Origin: Variovorax sp. OV329
GTDB taxonomy: Bacteria; Pseudomonadota; Gammaproteobacteria; Burkholderiales; Burkholderiaceae_C
Direction of reading: 5' to 3'
DNA length: 64,000 nt
Assembly (NCBI RefSeq): GCF_900114785.1
Contig: NZ_FOUG01000004.1
Coordinates: 372,001-436,000 of the forward strand
The position numbers were made by a program, and so were the translations under genes. This document shows, in pieces, positions 1 through 8,562 of this stretch (positions within the stretch are counted from its first letter, which is position 1; the number at the start of each line of letters is the position of its first letter). The notes under the pieces were generated by a model. The model made no database searches. It was given only the letters and a program-made list of their open reading frames with translations, and was not told the origin of the DNA.

Positions 1-512
1 ATCCAGTCGCGCAGCAGGCGCGAGCGGCCCAGGTGCGCGGCGCACAGCGCGATGCCGTCCACCGGCGGCAGGTCGGAGGGATGCAGGTGCGTGGGGTCGC
101 CGTCCGCGAAATGCGTGGCCGTCAGTTTCTCGGCCTGCGCCTGGTAGAAGCTCGCCAGCGCCGCGCCGCCGGAGTTGCCGACCAGGAAGACCTTCTCGTA
201 GCCCTGGCTGCGCAGGTGCTGCACGCCGGAGCCCAGGTCCTGGATGGCGCGCTCCATGAGCAGCACCGTGTCGTTGCCCGCGTAGCGCGAGTTCAGGCCC
301 ATGCAGCAGATGCCGCGCTCGGCCAGCGGCGCGATCAGGTAGTGCCCCATGAAGTTGCTGGTGGGGTGCATCACGATGCAGGCGACTTTCTTCGGCCCGC
401 TCGGCGCGCGGTACGCGCCGTAGATGCGCGGGCGCAGCATCTGCAGGCCCGACTGGCTTTCCAGCACGGCGCCCGGCTTCACGTCGATGACGGCCAGTTG
501 CAGCTCAGCCAT
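1..512 (-). CDS. alpha/beta hydrolase, 3' end cut off by the window edge
   Basis: The reading frame starts at the ATG complementary to 510-512 and runs open to base 1, so about 170 N-terminal residues are visible. The product reads like a cytosolic alpha/beta hydrolase: an early strand with KKVACIVMHP, and later a GNSGGA elbow in which serine would be the nucleophile. There is no signal peptide. The start overlaps the stop of the upstream VOC gene by 8 bases, so the two are translationally coupled and probably form a small degradation operon. The substrate cannot be told from the sequence, and the acid and histidine of the triad lie outside the window. Confidence 0.72.
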   Translation of the reverse strand, partial: MAELQLAVIDVKPGAVLESQSGLQMLRPRIYGAYRAPSGPKKVACIVMHPTSNFMGHYLIAPLAERGICCMGLNSRYAGNDTVLLMERAIQDLGSGVQHLRSQGYEKVFLVGNSGGAALASFYQAQAEKLTATHFADGDPTHLHPSDLPPVDGIALCAAHLGRSRLLRDW

Positions 513-1056
513 GCCGGGGCGCCTTTTCGTCGGCGATCAGCTTCGCCTTGTCCTGCGTCCATTGCGCCAGTTCGCCGTGCGCGCGCAGCGCATGGGCGTC
601 CATCGTGGCCTTGGGCACCGTGGGCGTGGTCAGTTCCAGCCGGATGCCGTTGGGGTCGAAGAAGTAGATCGACTCGATGATGTGGTGGTCGGTGATGCCC
701 AGCACCTCCACGCCCGCCGCCTCCAGCCGCGCCTTGGCTGCCAGCAGCGCGTAGACCGAGTCCACGCGCAGGGCCAGGTGGTTCACCCAGGCAGGCGTGT
801 TGGGCGATGGCTCGGCGCCGACGTTGTCGCCCAGGTCGAAGAAGGCCACGTAGGAGCCGTCGGCCATCTGGAAGAAGATGTGGACGTAGGGGCAGTACTC
901 GCCGGTGCTGGGCACATGGTCCGACTTGATCACGTGCACCAGCGGCAGGCCCAGCAGGTCTTCGTAGAAGTGCCGGGTCTCCTCGGCGTCGCGGCAGCGC
1001 CAGGCGAAGTGGTGCAGGCCGCGCACCGGCACCGGGCTGGGAGTGGGGGTGTTCAT
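505..1056 (-). CDS. VOC family (glyoxalase/extradiol dioxygenase fold) protein
   Basis: A protein of 183 residues starting MNTPTPSP. It has the VOC pattern: GLHHFAWRCRD near the N-terminus, then HFYEDLLGLPLV, NHLALRVDS in the second half and YFFDPNGIRLEL near the end. These supply the His and Glu positions usually used for a divalent metal. A longer open frame reaches 1146, but its extra 30 residues are basic and run through the palindromes upstream, so I place the start at 1056. It is coupled to the downstream hydrolase by an overlap. Members range from ring-cleavage dioxygenases to isomerases; the specific reaction is not determined. Confidence 0.75.
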   Translation of the reverse strand: MNTPTPSPVPVRGLHHFAWRCRDAEETRHFYEDLLGLPLVHVIKSDHVPSTGEYCPYVHIFFQMADGSYVAFFDLGDNVGAEPSPNTPAWVNHLALRVDSVYALLAAKARLEAAGVEVLGITDHHIIESIYFFDPNGIRLELTTPTVPKATMDAHALRAHGELAQWTQDKAKLIADEKAPRHG

Positions 1057-1082
1057 GGGCGGCATTGGACGGCGATGTGGCT

Positions 1083-1132
1083 CATGAATCAAACGAAATC
1101 GATTCATGAATTCATAAAAAATCCATATGGAT
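1083..1132. promoter_or_regulatory. two palindromes in the divergent gap between the VOC gene and pgk
   Basis: An AT-rich stretch holds CATGAATC at 1083-1090 and its exact complement GATTCATG at 1101-1108, separated by 10 bases. A perfect 12-base palindrome ATCCATATGGAT follows at 1121-1132. They lie 27-76 bases upstream of the VOC start, where a repressor or activator of the VOC-hydrolase pair would bind. No regulator gene is visible on this side of the window. Confidence 0.5.
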
Positions 1133-1238
1133 CGCGCCAATGGCACTGGGCCAAGGCCGGATTGGTTACGCCCGAAGCCTCAAACCTAAAATCAGGGTTG
1201 TCTTTCTCTTGCAGGGCCTTGCGCCCGCCCCTCACAAC

Positions 1239-2438
1239 ATGAACGTCATCCGCTTCACCGATCTGTGTGCCCAGGGCAAAGTCGCCGGGCAACGCGTGTT
1301 CATCCGCGCCGACCTCAACGTGCCGCAGGACGACACCGGCCGCATCACCGAGGACACGCGCATCCGCGCCTCGGTGCCCTGCATCCGCCAGGCGCTGGAC
1401 GCCGGCGCGGCGGTGATGGTCACCTCGCACCTGGGCCGTCCCACCGAGGGCGAGTTCAAGCTGGCGGATTCGCTGGCGCCCGTGGCCACCCGCCTGGGCG
1501 AGTTGCTGGGCCGCGAGGTGCCGCTGGTCTCCAACTGGGTGGAAAACGGCGTGGACGTGAAGCCCGGCCAGGTGGTGCTGCTGGAGAACTGCCGCCTGAA
1601 CAAGGGCGAGAAGAAGAACGACCCGGCGCTGGCGCAGAAGATGGCCGCCCTGTGCGACATCTTCGTGCATGACGCCTTCGGCACCGCGCACCGTGCCGAG
1701 GCCTCCACCTACGGCATCGCGCAGTACGCCAAGCTGGCCTGCGCCGGCCCGCTGCTGGCGGCCGAGATCGACGCCGTGACCCGCGCCCTGACCGACCCCA
1801 AGCGCCCGCTGGTGGCCATCGTGGCCGGCTCCAAGGTCAGCACCAAGCTCACCATCCTCACCAGCCTGGCCGACAAGGTGGACCAGCTCATCGTGGGCGG
1901 CGGCATCGCCAACACCTTCATGCTGGCCGCGGGCCTGCCCATCGGCAAGTCGCTGGCCGAGCCCGACCTGCTCGACCAGGCCAAGGCGGTGATCGAGGCC
2001 ATGCGCGCACGCGGCGCGGCGGTGCCGATCCCGGTGGACGTGGTCTGCGCTAAGACCTTCGCCGCCGACGCGCCCGCCACGGTGAAGGACGCGACGGACG
2101 TGACCGAGGACGACCTGATCCTGGACATCGGTCCCAGGACGGCTGAAATGCTGGCCGCGCAACTGCGCCAGGCCGGCACCATCGTGTGGAACGGCCCGGT
2201 GGGCGTGTTCGAGTTCGACGCCTTCGCCAAGGGCACCGAGGCCATCGCCCGTGCCATTGCCGAGAGCAGCGCCTTCTCCATCGCCGGCGGCGGCGACACC
2301 CTGGCTGCCATCGCCAAGTACGGCATCGAGGACAAGGTGGGCTATATCTCCACCGGCGGCGGCGCCTTCCTGGAAGTGCTGGAGGGCAAGACGCTCCCGG
2401 CCTTCGAGATCCTGAGCCGCCGCGCGCAGGAGCAGTGA
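1239..2438 (+). CDS. pgk: phosphoglycerate kinase
   Basis: A cytosolic glycolytic enzyme that transfers phosphate between 1,3-bisphosphoglycerate and ADP. The 399-residue length is normal for the family. Visible signatures are RADLNVPQD near the N-terminus, [11 protein letters not shown], the hinge-side VAGSKVSTK and GGGDTLAAI near the C-terminus. The frame stays open upstream to 1140, but the family starts at MNVIRFTDL, so 1239 is the start. It is followed 161 bases later by pyk in the same direction, a linkage common in Burkholderiales. Confidence 0.97.
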   Translation: MNVIRFTDLCAQGKVAGQRVFIRADLNVPQDDTGRITEDTRIRASVPCIRQALDAGAAVMVTSHLGRPTEGEFKLADSLAPVATRLGELLGREVPLVSNWVENGVDVKPGQVVLLENCRLNKGEKKNDPALAQKMAALCDIFVHDAFGTAHRAEASTYGIAQYAKLACAGPLLAAEIDAVTRALTDPKRPLVAIVAGSKVSTKLTILTSLADKVDQLIVGGGIANTFMLAAGLPIGKSLAEPDLLDQAKAVIEAMRARGAAVPIPVDVVCAKTFAADAPATVKDATDVTEDDLILDIGPRTAEMLAAQLRQAGTIVWNGPVGVFEFDAFAKGTEAIARAIAESSAFSIAGGGDTLAAIAKYGIEDKVGYISTGGGAFLEVLEGKTLPAFEILSRRAQEQ

Positions 2439-2532
2439 AGAAGTCCCGGGCCGTGCGCCTCGTTCCGCAGGAAGAATCGCGCCCGGGCCGGAGCCTATTC
2501 GGTCCCGGAATTTCAGTTATTCGTCACGAATA

Positions 2533-2563
2533 TCACATGGTGCAATGATATATTCCCATGTGA
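2533..2563. promoter_or_regulatory. inverted repeat upstream of pyk
   Basis: TCACATGG at 2533-2540 is matched by its exact complement CCATGTGA at 2556-2563, with a 15-base AT-rich spacer that includes ATGATATATT. It sits 36-67 bases before the pyk start in the only AT-rich part of the pgk-pyk gap. It could be an operator or a 5'-leader hairpin; the sequence does not decide which. Confidence 0.45.
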
Positions 2564-2599
2564 GATAAGCATAACGACTCACCCAGGAGACCCTGCACC

Positions 2600-4048
2600 A
2601 TGGCCGCTGTCCGCCTTCCCCGCCACGCCACCAAGATCGTCGCCACCCTCGGCCCGGCGACCAACACGATGGAAATCATCGAGCAGATGATCCATCACAA
2701 GGTGAGCTGCATGCGGCTGAACTTCAGCCACGGCACCGCGCAGGACCACATCGACCGCGCCGCCATGGTCCGCGAGGCCTCGCGCCGCGCCGGCCGCGAG
2801 ATCGCCATCATGGCCGACCTGCAGGGGCCCAAGATCCGCGTGGGCAAGTTCGCCGAAGGCCGGGTGCAGCTGGACGCGGGCGCCAAGTTCGTCCTGGATG
2901 CCGCCCGCACCGAGCTGGGCGACATCAGCGCCGTGGGCCTGGACTACAAGGACCTGCCGCGCGACGTGAAGCCGGGCGACCGCCTGCTGCTCAACGACGG
3001 CCTGATCGTGCTGAGCGTGGATGCGGTGCGCGGCGACGCGGTGCACACCACCGTTCGCCTGGGCGGCGTGCTGTCCAACAACAAGGGCATCAACAAGCAG
3101 GGCGGCGGCCTGACGGCCCCGGCGCTGACGGCCAAGGACATGGAGGACATCAAGACCGCCATGAGCTTCCAGGCCGACTACGTGGCCGTGAGCTTTCCCA
3201 AGAGCGCCACCGACATGGAGATGGCCCGCCAGCTGTGCAACGTGGCGGCGGCCGAGTTCGGCCACCGTCCCGCGCTCATCGCCAAGATCGAACGCGCCGA
3301 GGCCATTCCCAAGCTGGAAGAAATCCTGCGCGCCAGCGACGGCATCATGGTCGCGCGCGGCGACCTGGCGGTGGAGGTGGGCAACGCGGCCGTTCCGGCG
3401 CTGCAGAAGAAGATGATCCGCATGGCGCGCGAGATGGACAAGGTCGTCATCACCGCCACGCAGATGATGGAATCCATGATCAGCAACCCGGTGCCCACCC
3501 GCGCCGAGGTGAGCGACGTGGCCAACGCGGTGCTGGACGGCACCGACGCCGTCATGACCTCGGCCGAGACCGCCTCGGGCAAGTATCCGCTGGAGACGGT
3601 GCAGGAGATGAGCCGCATCTGCGAAGCCGCCGAACTCGCCGAGGACAAGCGCCTGGACGCCGACTTCAGCGGCCAGGACTACAGCCGCATCGACCAGTCC
3701 ATTGCCATGGGCGCGCTCTTCGTGGCGCACCACCTGGGCGCCAAGGCCATCGTGGCGCTGACCGAATCGGGCTCCACTCCGCTGTGGATGAGCCGCCACC
3801 GCGCCCACATCCCCATGTACGCGCTGACCTCGCGCCTGGCGACGCAGCGCAAGATGGCGCTGTACCGCAACGTGCGCCCGCTGCTGATGGACACCGAGAC
3901 CGATCGCGACACCGCCCTGGCGCAGGCCGAGGCGCACCTGAAGCGCCGGGGCATCGTGCAGAGCGGCGACGTCTACGCCATCACCTGCGGCGAGCCGATG
4001 GGCGAGCCGGGCGGCACCAACATGCTGAAGATCTGCAAGGTGGCCTGA
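2600..4048 (+). CDS. pyk: pyruvate kinase
   Basis: Converts phosphoenolpyruvate and ADP to pyruvate and ATP. The protein has 482 residues with the full family layout: TKIVATLGPA at the N-terminus, MADLQGPKIR, the active-site AKIERAEAI, ARGDLAVEVG, TATQMMESMI and the PTRAEVSDVANAVLDGTDA segment, then the C-terminal regulatory-type domain. The start has a good ribosome site (AGGAGA) about 11 bases upstream. It lies behind pgk but has its own 161-base leader containing an inverted repeat, so independent control is possible. Confidence 0.97.
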   Translation: MAAVRLPRHATKIVATLGPATNTMEIIEQMIHHKVSCMRLNFSHGTAQDHIDRAAMVREASRRAGREIAIMADLQGPKIRVGKFAEGRVQLDAGAKFVLDAARTELGDISAVGLDYKDLPRDVKPGDRLLLNDGLIVLSVDAVRGDAVHTTVRLGGVLSNNKGINKQGGGLTAPALTAKDMEDIKTAMSFQADYVAVSFPKSATDMEMARQLCNVAAAEFGHRPALIAKIERAEAIPKLEEILRASDGIMVARGDLAVEVGNAAVPALQKKMIRMAREMDKVVITATQMMESMISNPVPTRAEVSDVANAVLDGTDAVMTSAETASGKYPLETVQEMSRICEAAELAEDKRLDADFSGQDYSRIDQSIAMGALFVAHHLGAKAIVALTESGSTPLWMSRHRAHIPMYALTSRLATQRKMALYRNVRPLLMDTETDRDTALAQAEAHLKRRGIVQSGDVYAITCGEPMGEPGGTNMLKICKVA

Positions 4049-4071
4049 GGGCCACGCCTGCGGCGTCCTGC

Positions 4072-4392
4072 TCAGCCGTTGCGGAACAGGAAGCTGTAGG
4101 CGTTCAGGGCGGGCACGCCGCCCAGGTGTGCATACAGCACCTTCGAGCCGGGCGGGAATTCGCCCAGGCGCACCTTCTCGATCATCCCGTGCATCGACTT
4201 GCCCTCGTACACGGGGTCGGTCAGCATGCCCTCAAAGCGCGCGCTCAGGCGGATCGCCTCCAGCGTGCCCTCGTTGGGCAGCCCGTACTCGGGGCCGCCG
4301 AAGCGGGTGTCCAGGACCACGTCCTTTGCGGTGATGTCCTGCTCCAGCTCCACCAGTCCGGCCGTGTTCTTCGCGATGCGCATGCCGATCAA
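4072..4392 (-). pseudogene. acdS: 3' remnant of the ACC deaminase gene
   Basis: The last ~105 residues of 1-aminocyclopropane-1-carboxylate deaminase are recognisable: [40 protein letters not shown] and [19 protein letters not shown]. The intact PLP enzyme has about 338 residues; the N-terminal two thirds, with the PLP lysine, are missing. No ATG opens the fragment; it could only begin at a TTG. The family sequence stops abruptly near RIAKNTAG, where sequence of another gene begins on the opposite strand. This is a deletion remnant and cannot be active. Confidence 0.85.
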
Positions 4393-4395
4393 CTG

Positions 4396-4476
4396 CTTTA
4401 CCTGCCCGGCGTGCGGCAGATCCGGACCTTCGTGGTGCTCAAGGAAGTGCTGTCGACCACGCAGTTGCCGCTTTAG
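4396..4476 (+). pseudogene. acdR: 3' remnant of an Lrp/AsnC-type regulator gene (acdR-like)
   Basis: The plus-strand frame ending at the TAG at 4474-4476 reads [19 protein letters not shown] followed by TQLPL and stop. This is the typical C-terminus of Lrp/AsnC-family regulators, about 25 residues out of roughly 160. The DNA-binding domain is absent. In intact loci acdR is divergent from acdS, and the orientation here agrees with that. It abuts the acdS remnant with only a few bases between, so one deletion removed both promoters and both 5' ends. Confidence 0.7.
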
Positions 4477-4590
4477 ACCACTCAGGGCGTGGGTCTTTGG
4501 AGGCTTGACAGGGGTCCAGTCCTACGCCCCCCCTCGGTAGAATCGAGACAGTTTTTCACCGTCTCCCCACTATTCCCGCGAGGTAATCCC

Positions 4591-5655
4591 ATGGCTCTCG
4601 TCTCGATGCGCGAACTGCTCGACCATGCCGCCGCCAACGGCTACGGCATCCCGGCCTTCAACGTCAACAACCTCGAACAGGTGCAGGCCGTGATGGAAGC
4701 GGCCAAGGAAACCGGCGCGCCGGTGATCCTGCAAGCCAGCGCGGGCGCCCGCAAGTACGCCGGCGAAGCCTTCATCAAGCACCTGATCCAGGCGGCCGTC
4801 GAGATGTACCCCCAGATTCCGCTGGTGATGCACCAGGACCACGGCCAGACCCCCGAGATCTGCCAGGGCGCGATCGACCTGGGCTTCGGCTCGGTGATGA
4901 TGGACGGCTCGCTGCGGGCGGACGGCAAGACGCCGGCCGATTTCGCCTACAACGTCGACGTCACCCGCCGCGTGGTCGACATGGCCCACAAGGTGGGCGT
5001 CACCGTCGAGGGCGAACTGGGCTGCCTGGGCAACCTCGAGACCGGCGACGCCGGCGAGGAAGACGGCATTGGCGCCGAGGGCAAGCTCAGCCACGACCAG
5101 ATGCTGACCGACCCCGAGGAAGCGGCGCAGTTCGTCAAGGCCACCCAGCTGGACGCGCTGGCCATCGCCATCGGCACCAGCCACGGCGCCTACAAGTTCA
5201 GCCGCAAGCCCACCGGCGACATCCTGGCGATCTCGCGCGTGAAGGAAATCCACAAGCGCATCCCCAACACCCACCTGGTGATGCACGGCTCCTCGTCGGT
5301 GCCGCAGGAACTGCTGGCCATCATCAACCAGTACGGCGGCAAGATGAAGGAAACCTACGGCGTTCCCGTCGAGGAGATCCAGGAAGCCATCAAGTACGGC
5401 GTGCGCAAGATCAACATCGACACCGACATCCGCCTGGCCATGACCGGCGCGGTGCGCAAGTTCCTGGCCGAGAACCCCGACAAGTTCGACGCGCGCGAAT
5501 GGCTCAAGCCGGCGCGCGAGGCCGCCAAGCAGGTCTGCAAGGCGCGCTACATCGAGTTCGGCTGCGAAGGCCAGGCCGGCAAGATCAAGGGCGAGAGCCT
5601 GCAGGTCGTCGCCGCCAAGTACGCCAAGGGCGAACTGGCGCAGGAAGTGGTCTGA
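4591..5655 (+). CDS. fba: class II fructose-bisphosphate aldolase
   Basis: Cleaves fructose 1,6-bisphosphate (or, in Calvin-type members, also sedoheptulose bisphosphate) using zinc. The protein has 354 residues, the size of the Calvin-cycle (CbbA-like) subtype. Visible are [10 protein letters not shown] with the catalytic and zinc residues, [10 protein letters not shown], the zinc-binding [18 protein letters not shown] and the phosphate-binding [11 protein letters not shown]. The frame is open from 4489, but the family start [10 protein letters not shown] is at 4591. A -10-like TAGAAT lies at 4538-4543. A strong terminator follows. Confidence 0.96.
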   Translation: MALVSMRELLDHAAANGYGIPAFNVNNLEQVQAVMEAAKETGAPVILQASAGARKYAGEAFIKHLIQAAVEMYPQIPLVMHQDHGQTPEICQGAIDLGFGSVMMDGSLRADGKTPADFAYNVDVTRRVVDMAHKVGVTVEGELGCLGNLETGDAGEEDGIGAEGKLSHDQMLTDPEEAAQFVKATQLDALAIAIGTSHGAYKFSRKPTGDILAISRVKEIHKRIPNTHLVMHGSSSVPQELLAIINQYGGKMKETYGVPVEEIQEAIKYGVRKINIDTDIRLAMTGAVRKFLAENPDKFDAREWLKPAREAAKQVCKARYIEFGCEGQAGKIKGESLQVVAAKYAKGELAQEVV

Positions 5656-5686
5656 GCCCCTCGCCTGATTCCGCCTGAGTTCACCC

Positions 5687-5711
5687 AGCCACCGTTCGCG
5701 GTGGCTTTTTT
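5687..5711 (+). terminator. intrinsic terminator after fba
   Basis: An 8-base-pair stem AGCCACCG/CGGTGGCT closes a TTCG tetraloop and is followed directly by six T (5706-5711). It ends fba transcription before purC. Confidence 0.9.
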
Positions 5712-5756
5712 CCGCGCGCACAATCCGCATTCCCGCCTGTCACACGTTCCAGCCCC

Positions 5757-6662
5757 ATGACCACTGTCCACACCTCCTCCATCCAGAGCCTGCCCCTCCT
5801 TGCGCGCGGCAAGGTGCGCGACAACTACGCGGTGGGCAACGACCGCATCCTGATGGTGGCGAGCGACCGCCTCTCGGCCTTCGACGTGATCATGGGCGAG
5901 CCGATTCCCGGCAAGGGCGAGATCCTGACGAAGATGGCGCTGTGGTGGTTCGACCGCCTGGGCCACCTGTGCCCCAACCACCTGACCGGCGAGGCGCCCG
6001 AGAGCGTGGTCACGCCCGCCGAGGTGCCGCAGGTGCAGGGCCGCTCCATGCTGGTCAAAAGGCTGCGCCCCGTGCCGGTGGAGGCGGTGGTGCGCGGCTA
6101 CCTGGCCGGCAGCGGCTGGAAGGAATACCAGGACAGCCGCTCGGTGTGCGGCGTGCCCCTGCCCGAGGGCCTGACCAACGCGGCCAAGCTGCCGCGCCCG
6201 ATCTTCACGCCGGCGGCCAAGGCCCAGGCCGGCGAGCACGACGAGAACATTCCCTATGAGCGCGTGGTCGAGATCGTCGGCCCGGCGATGGCCCAGCAGA
6301 TCCGCGAGACCAGCATCGCCATCTACGAGACGGCGGCGGCCATCGCCCTGCAGAAGGGCATGATCATTGCCGACACCAAGTTCGAGTTCGGCCTGGACGA
6401 GAACGACCAGCTGGTGCTGATGGACGAGGTGCTCACGCCCGACAGTTCGCGCTACTGGCCGGTGGAGGGCTACGAGCAGGCCCTGGCCAACGGCGAGAAC
6501 CCGCCCAGCTACGACAAGCAGTTCGTGCGCGATTGGCTGGAGGCGGTGCGCATCCACGGCAAGCCCTGGGACAAGACGCCGCCGGCGCCGCGCCTGCCGG
6601 CCGAGGTGATCGAGAAGACGGCAGCCAAGTACCGCGAGGCCCTGGAGCGGCTGACCGCCTGA
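5757..6662 (+). CDS. purC: phosphoribosylaminoimidazole-succinocarboxamide synthase
   Basis: SAICAR synthase of purine biosynthesis joins aspartate to CAIR using ATP. The 301 residues are typical of the longer proteobacterial/yeast-like form. Motifs seen: [11 protein letters not shown] (nucleotide loop), [33 protein letters not shown] and [14 protein letters not shown]. In related genomes purE and purK often follow closely; here about 11 kb of unrelated genes lie in between. A hairpin without a T-tract lies just downstream at 6696-6713. Confidence 0.97.
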   Translation: MTTVHTSSIQSLPLLARGKVRDNYAVGNDRILMVASDRLSAFDVIMGEPIPGKGEILTKMALWWFDRLGHLCPNHLTGEAPESVVTPAEVPQVQGRSMLVKRLRPVPVEAVVRGYLAGSGWKEYQDSRSVCGVPLPEGLTNAAKLPRPIFTPAAKAQAGEHDENIPYERVVEIVGPAMAQQIRETSIAIYETAAAIALQKGMIIADTKFEFGLDENDQLVLMDEVLTPDSSRYWPVEGYEQALANGENPPSYDKQFVRDWLEAVRIHGKPWDKTPPAPRLPAEVIEKTAAKYREALERLTA

Positions 6663-6825
6663 TCCGCCTGGGGCGGCGGCCCGGGGAAGCGGCCAGGGCC
6701 CGGGAACGGGCCCACCGCGGCGCTCGCGGAATGTGAATAGATCACAAAACTCGCGGCAATACTCACTGCCTACTAGAACAGCAAATTTCCATACTTGCCT
6801 CATCTGGATGGATGAGGAGTACGAG

Positions 6826-7503
6826 ATGGAAATGAACAGCGTGATCGAGGTTTCACGTGCTGCTTTCGGCCTCGGCAGGGTCAGCGCGCCGCCTCCCGAC
6901 AGCCTGCAGGCCGCCATGCTGGCCCGCGTGCTCGACGAGATCGACCATGGCCTGATCCTGGTCGACCTCACCGGCCGCATCCTGCATGTGAACCATCCGG
7001 CGCGCTGCGAGCTGGGCTCGGCCCAGGCCTTGTGCGAGCGCGACGGCATGCTGTGGGGCAGCGACGACAACCGCCATCGCCAGGTCCGCCAGGCGCTCAA
7101 GGACGCTGCCCATGACGGCCGCAGCATCGTCGAGCTGGAGCACCAGGACACTTCGCTGTCGCTCGCCTTCATTCCCATGGCCTCGCTGCCCGGCGGGCGC
7201 GTCGACACGGTGCTGATCATGTGCAGCAAGCGCCAGAACTGCGCCACGCTGACCATGCAGATGTTCGCCCGCGCCAACCGCCTGACCCGCGCCGAGCAGA
7301 ACGTGCTGCGCCAGCTGTGCGACGGCCACCGCGCCGAGGAGATCGCCGGCCTGCAGGGCATCCGCGTGTCCACGGTGCGCACCCACATCAAGAGCGTGCG
7401 GGAGAAGACCGGCTCCAACAGCGTGCGCGAGATCGTGCACCGCCTGGCACGCATGCCGCAGGTGGTGTCGGCCGTGCGCATGGGCGTGCACGAGCAGGCC
7501 TGA
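6826..7503 (+). CDS. PAS-LuxR family transcriptional regulator
   Basis: A 225-residue protein. Residues about 25-120 look like a PAS-type sensor (VLDEIDHGLILVDLTGRIL, then HVNHPARCELG). The C-terminal ~65 residues are a LuxR/GerE helix-turn-helix: LTRAEQNVLRQLCDGHRAEE, STVRTHIKSVREKTGSNS. There is no receiver domain. ATGs occur at 6733, 6808 and 6826; only 6826 has a well-placed AGGAG (6815-6819), so I start there. It precedes the Crp/Fnr and cyclase genes and may control that block; ligand unknown. Confidence 0.82.
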   Translation: MEMNSVIEVSRAAFGLGRVSAPPPDSLQAAMLARVLDEIDHGLILVDLTGRILHVNHPARCELGSAQALCERDGMLWGSDDNRHRQVRQALKDAAHDGRSIVELEHQDTSLSLAFIPMASLPGGRVDTVLIMCSKRQNCATLTMQMFARANRLTRAEQNVLRQLCDGHRAEEIAGLQGIRVSTVRTHIKSVREKTGSNSVREIVHRLARMPQVVSAVRMGVHEQA

Positions 7504-7549
7504 GACGTGACGGCCGCCGGCGCGACAGCGCCGTGCAAGGCATGGGCCT

Positions 7550-7555
7550 TATAGT
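7550..7555 (+). promoter_or_regulatory. -10-like hexamer TATAGT, possible leaderless start of the Crp/Fnr gene
   Basis: TATAGT ends 7 bases before the ATG at 7563 and no Shine-Dalgarno sequence is present, so transcription may begin at the start codon itself. A recognisable -35 element is lacking. Confidence 0.45.
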
Positions 7556-7562
7556 CGGGCGC

Positions 7563-8231
7563 ATGCCGTCGTCCGCCTTGCGTCGTCCGGCGCCGAATCC
7601 GCCGGCGCACCTCACCCTCCTCACCCCCGCGGTCGACCGGCTCGCGGCATTGGGCACCCAGCGCCGCTACCGCAAGAACACGGTGCTGATCGAGGAGGGC
7701 GACTCCGGCGACTCGATATACATCGTCCTGTCCGGGCAGCTGCGCGCCTATGTTTCCGACTCGCGTGGCCGCGAGATCACGCTGGGCCTTCACGGCCCCG
7801 GCGAATACGTGGGCGAGATGTCGCTCGATGGCGGCCTGCGCTCGGCCAGCGTTCAGGCGGTAGAGCCCACGGTGTGCGCCGTGGTGACGCGCGAAACGGT
7901 GATGCGCCACATCGCCGACGACCCCGATTTCACTCAGGCGCTCATCCAGCGGCTGATCCGCCGCGCGCGCCTGGCCACCGAGAGCGCGCGCAGCATTGCC
8001 CTGCTCGATGTCTACAGCCGCCTTCGCGCCATGCTCGAGCGCCGCGCCCAACCCCAGGGCGACGGCACCCGCCAGATCGCCGAGCGCCTGACGCACCAGG
8101 CCATCGCCAGCGAGATCGGCTGCTCGCGCGAGATGGTGAGCCGCCTCCTCAAGGACCTGGAGGAGGGCGGCTACCTGGCCGTGATCGACCGCCACCTGGT
8201 GCTGATGCGCGACCTGCCGGCGCGCTGGTAG
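7563..8231 (+). CDS. Crp/Fnr family transcriptional regulator
   Basis: A 222-residue regulator with an N-terminal cyclic-nucleotide-binding-type beta barrel (YRKNTVLIEEGDSGDSIYIV, then GPGEYVGEMSLDGGLRSASV) and a C-terminal winged helix (LTHQAIASEIGCSREMVSRL). The segment GEMSLDGGLRSASV resembles the cAMP phosphate-binding cassette (GE...RSA) of Crp proteins, and there are no Fnr-type iron-sulfur cysteines. An alternative ATG lies at 7542, but the -10-like hexamer at 7550 argues for 7563. It sits next to a class III nucleotide cyclase gene, so it is a natural candidate receptor for that enzyme's product. Confidence 0.88.
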   Translation: MPSSALRRPAPNPPAHLTLLTPAVDRLAALGTQRRYRKNTVLIEEGDSGDSIYIVLSGQLRAYVSDSRGREITLGLHGPGEYVGEMSLDGGLRSASVQAVEPTVCAVVTRETVMRHIADDPDFTQALIQRLIRRARLATESARSIALLDVYSRLRAMLERRAQPQGDGTRQIAERLTHQAIASEIGCSREMVSRLLKDLEEGGYLAVIDRHLVLMRDLPARW

Positions 8232-8233
8232 CC

Positions 8234-8425
8234 TCAAGAAAAGCCCGGCCTGCCGCTCAGGCCGGTGAAGGCGAAGCGCATCAGGTCGCCGATCGCGCCG
8301 GCGCTGAATGCCCCGCACGACACCCCGCCGGCCAGGGACAGGCCTAGCTCGAAAGTCGTGCTCGCCGTGCCTGTCTCGTCAGAGGCACCTGCGCTCAAGG
8401 CTGGCTTGCGCGGACAATCGACCAT
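8234..8425 (-). pseudogene. short ORF with a patatin-like N-terminal motif, probably a truncated remnant
   Basis: A 63-residue frame contains FELGLSLAGGVSCGAFSAGA, which matches the glycine-rich oxyanion-hole segment at the start of patatin-like phospholipases. The usual GxSxG nucleophile and Asp-Gly dyad that follow in the family are absent because the frame ends at 8234. The end coincides with a hairpin plus T-rich tract on the same strand. It could be the remnant of a deleted lipase gene or an unrelated small peptide. The remaining bases of the 8232-8562 gap show nothing else I recognise. Confidence 0.4.
8236..8265 (-). terminator. hairpin with T-rich tract on the minus strand
   Basis: Read on the minus strand, CCGGCCTG pairs with CAGGCCGG around a 5-base loop (8245-8265) and is followed by GCTTTTCTT. 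It can terminate leftward transcription of the short patatin-like frame and may also protect the end of the convergent Crp/Fnr gene. Confidence 0.55.
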
Positions 8426-8562
8426 CTGGCATTCTTGTGGCTATTTGAAACAATTTACCTAGGCCCGAGTATCTGTTGGCACCGGCCTTGCGGGAACAAG
8501 AAGAACATGAAGAATCCGGTGCCCATCCTGTGCTCACACGGCGCCCATCCAAGGATCAGGCC

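Noticed and set aside
1057..1146. Upstream extension of the VOC protein by 30 residues
   Set aside because: The extension reads through the two palindromes and is rich in Arg and His with no family match; MNTPTPSP is the better start.
4505..4510. TTGACA upstream of fba as a -35 box
   Set aside because: No -10 element lies 16-18 bases downstream; the TAGAAT at 4538 is 27 bases away.
6696..6713. GGGCCCG-GGAA-CGGGCCC hairpin after purC as a terminator
   Set aside because: The stem is good but no T-tract follows on either strand, so I do not call it an intrinsic terminator.
5547..8318. A 923-codon open frame on the minus strand across fba-purC-LuxR-Crp
   Set aside because: It is antisense to four well-recognised genes, has a His/Gly/Arg/Val-biased composition typical of GC-rich shadow frames and matches no family.
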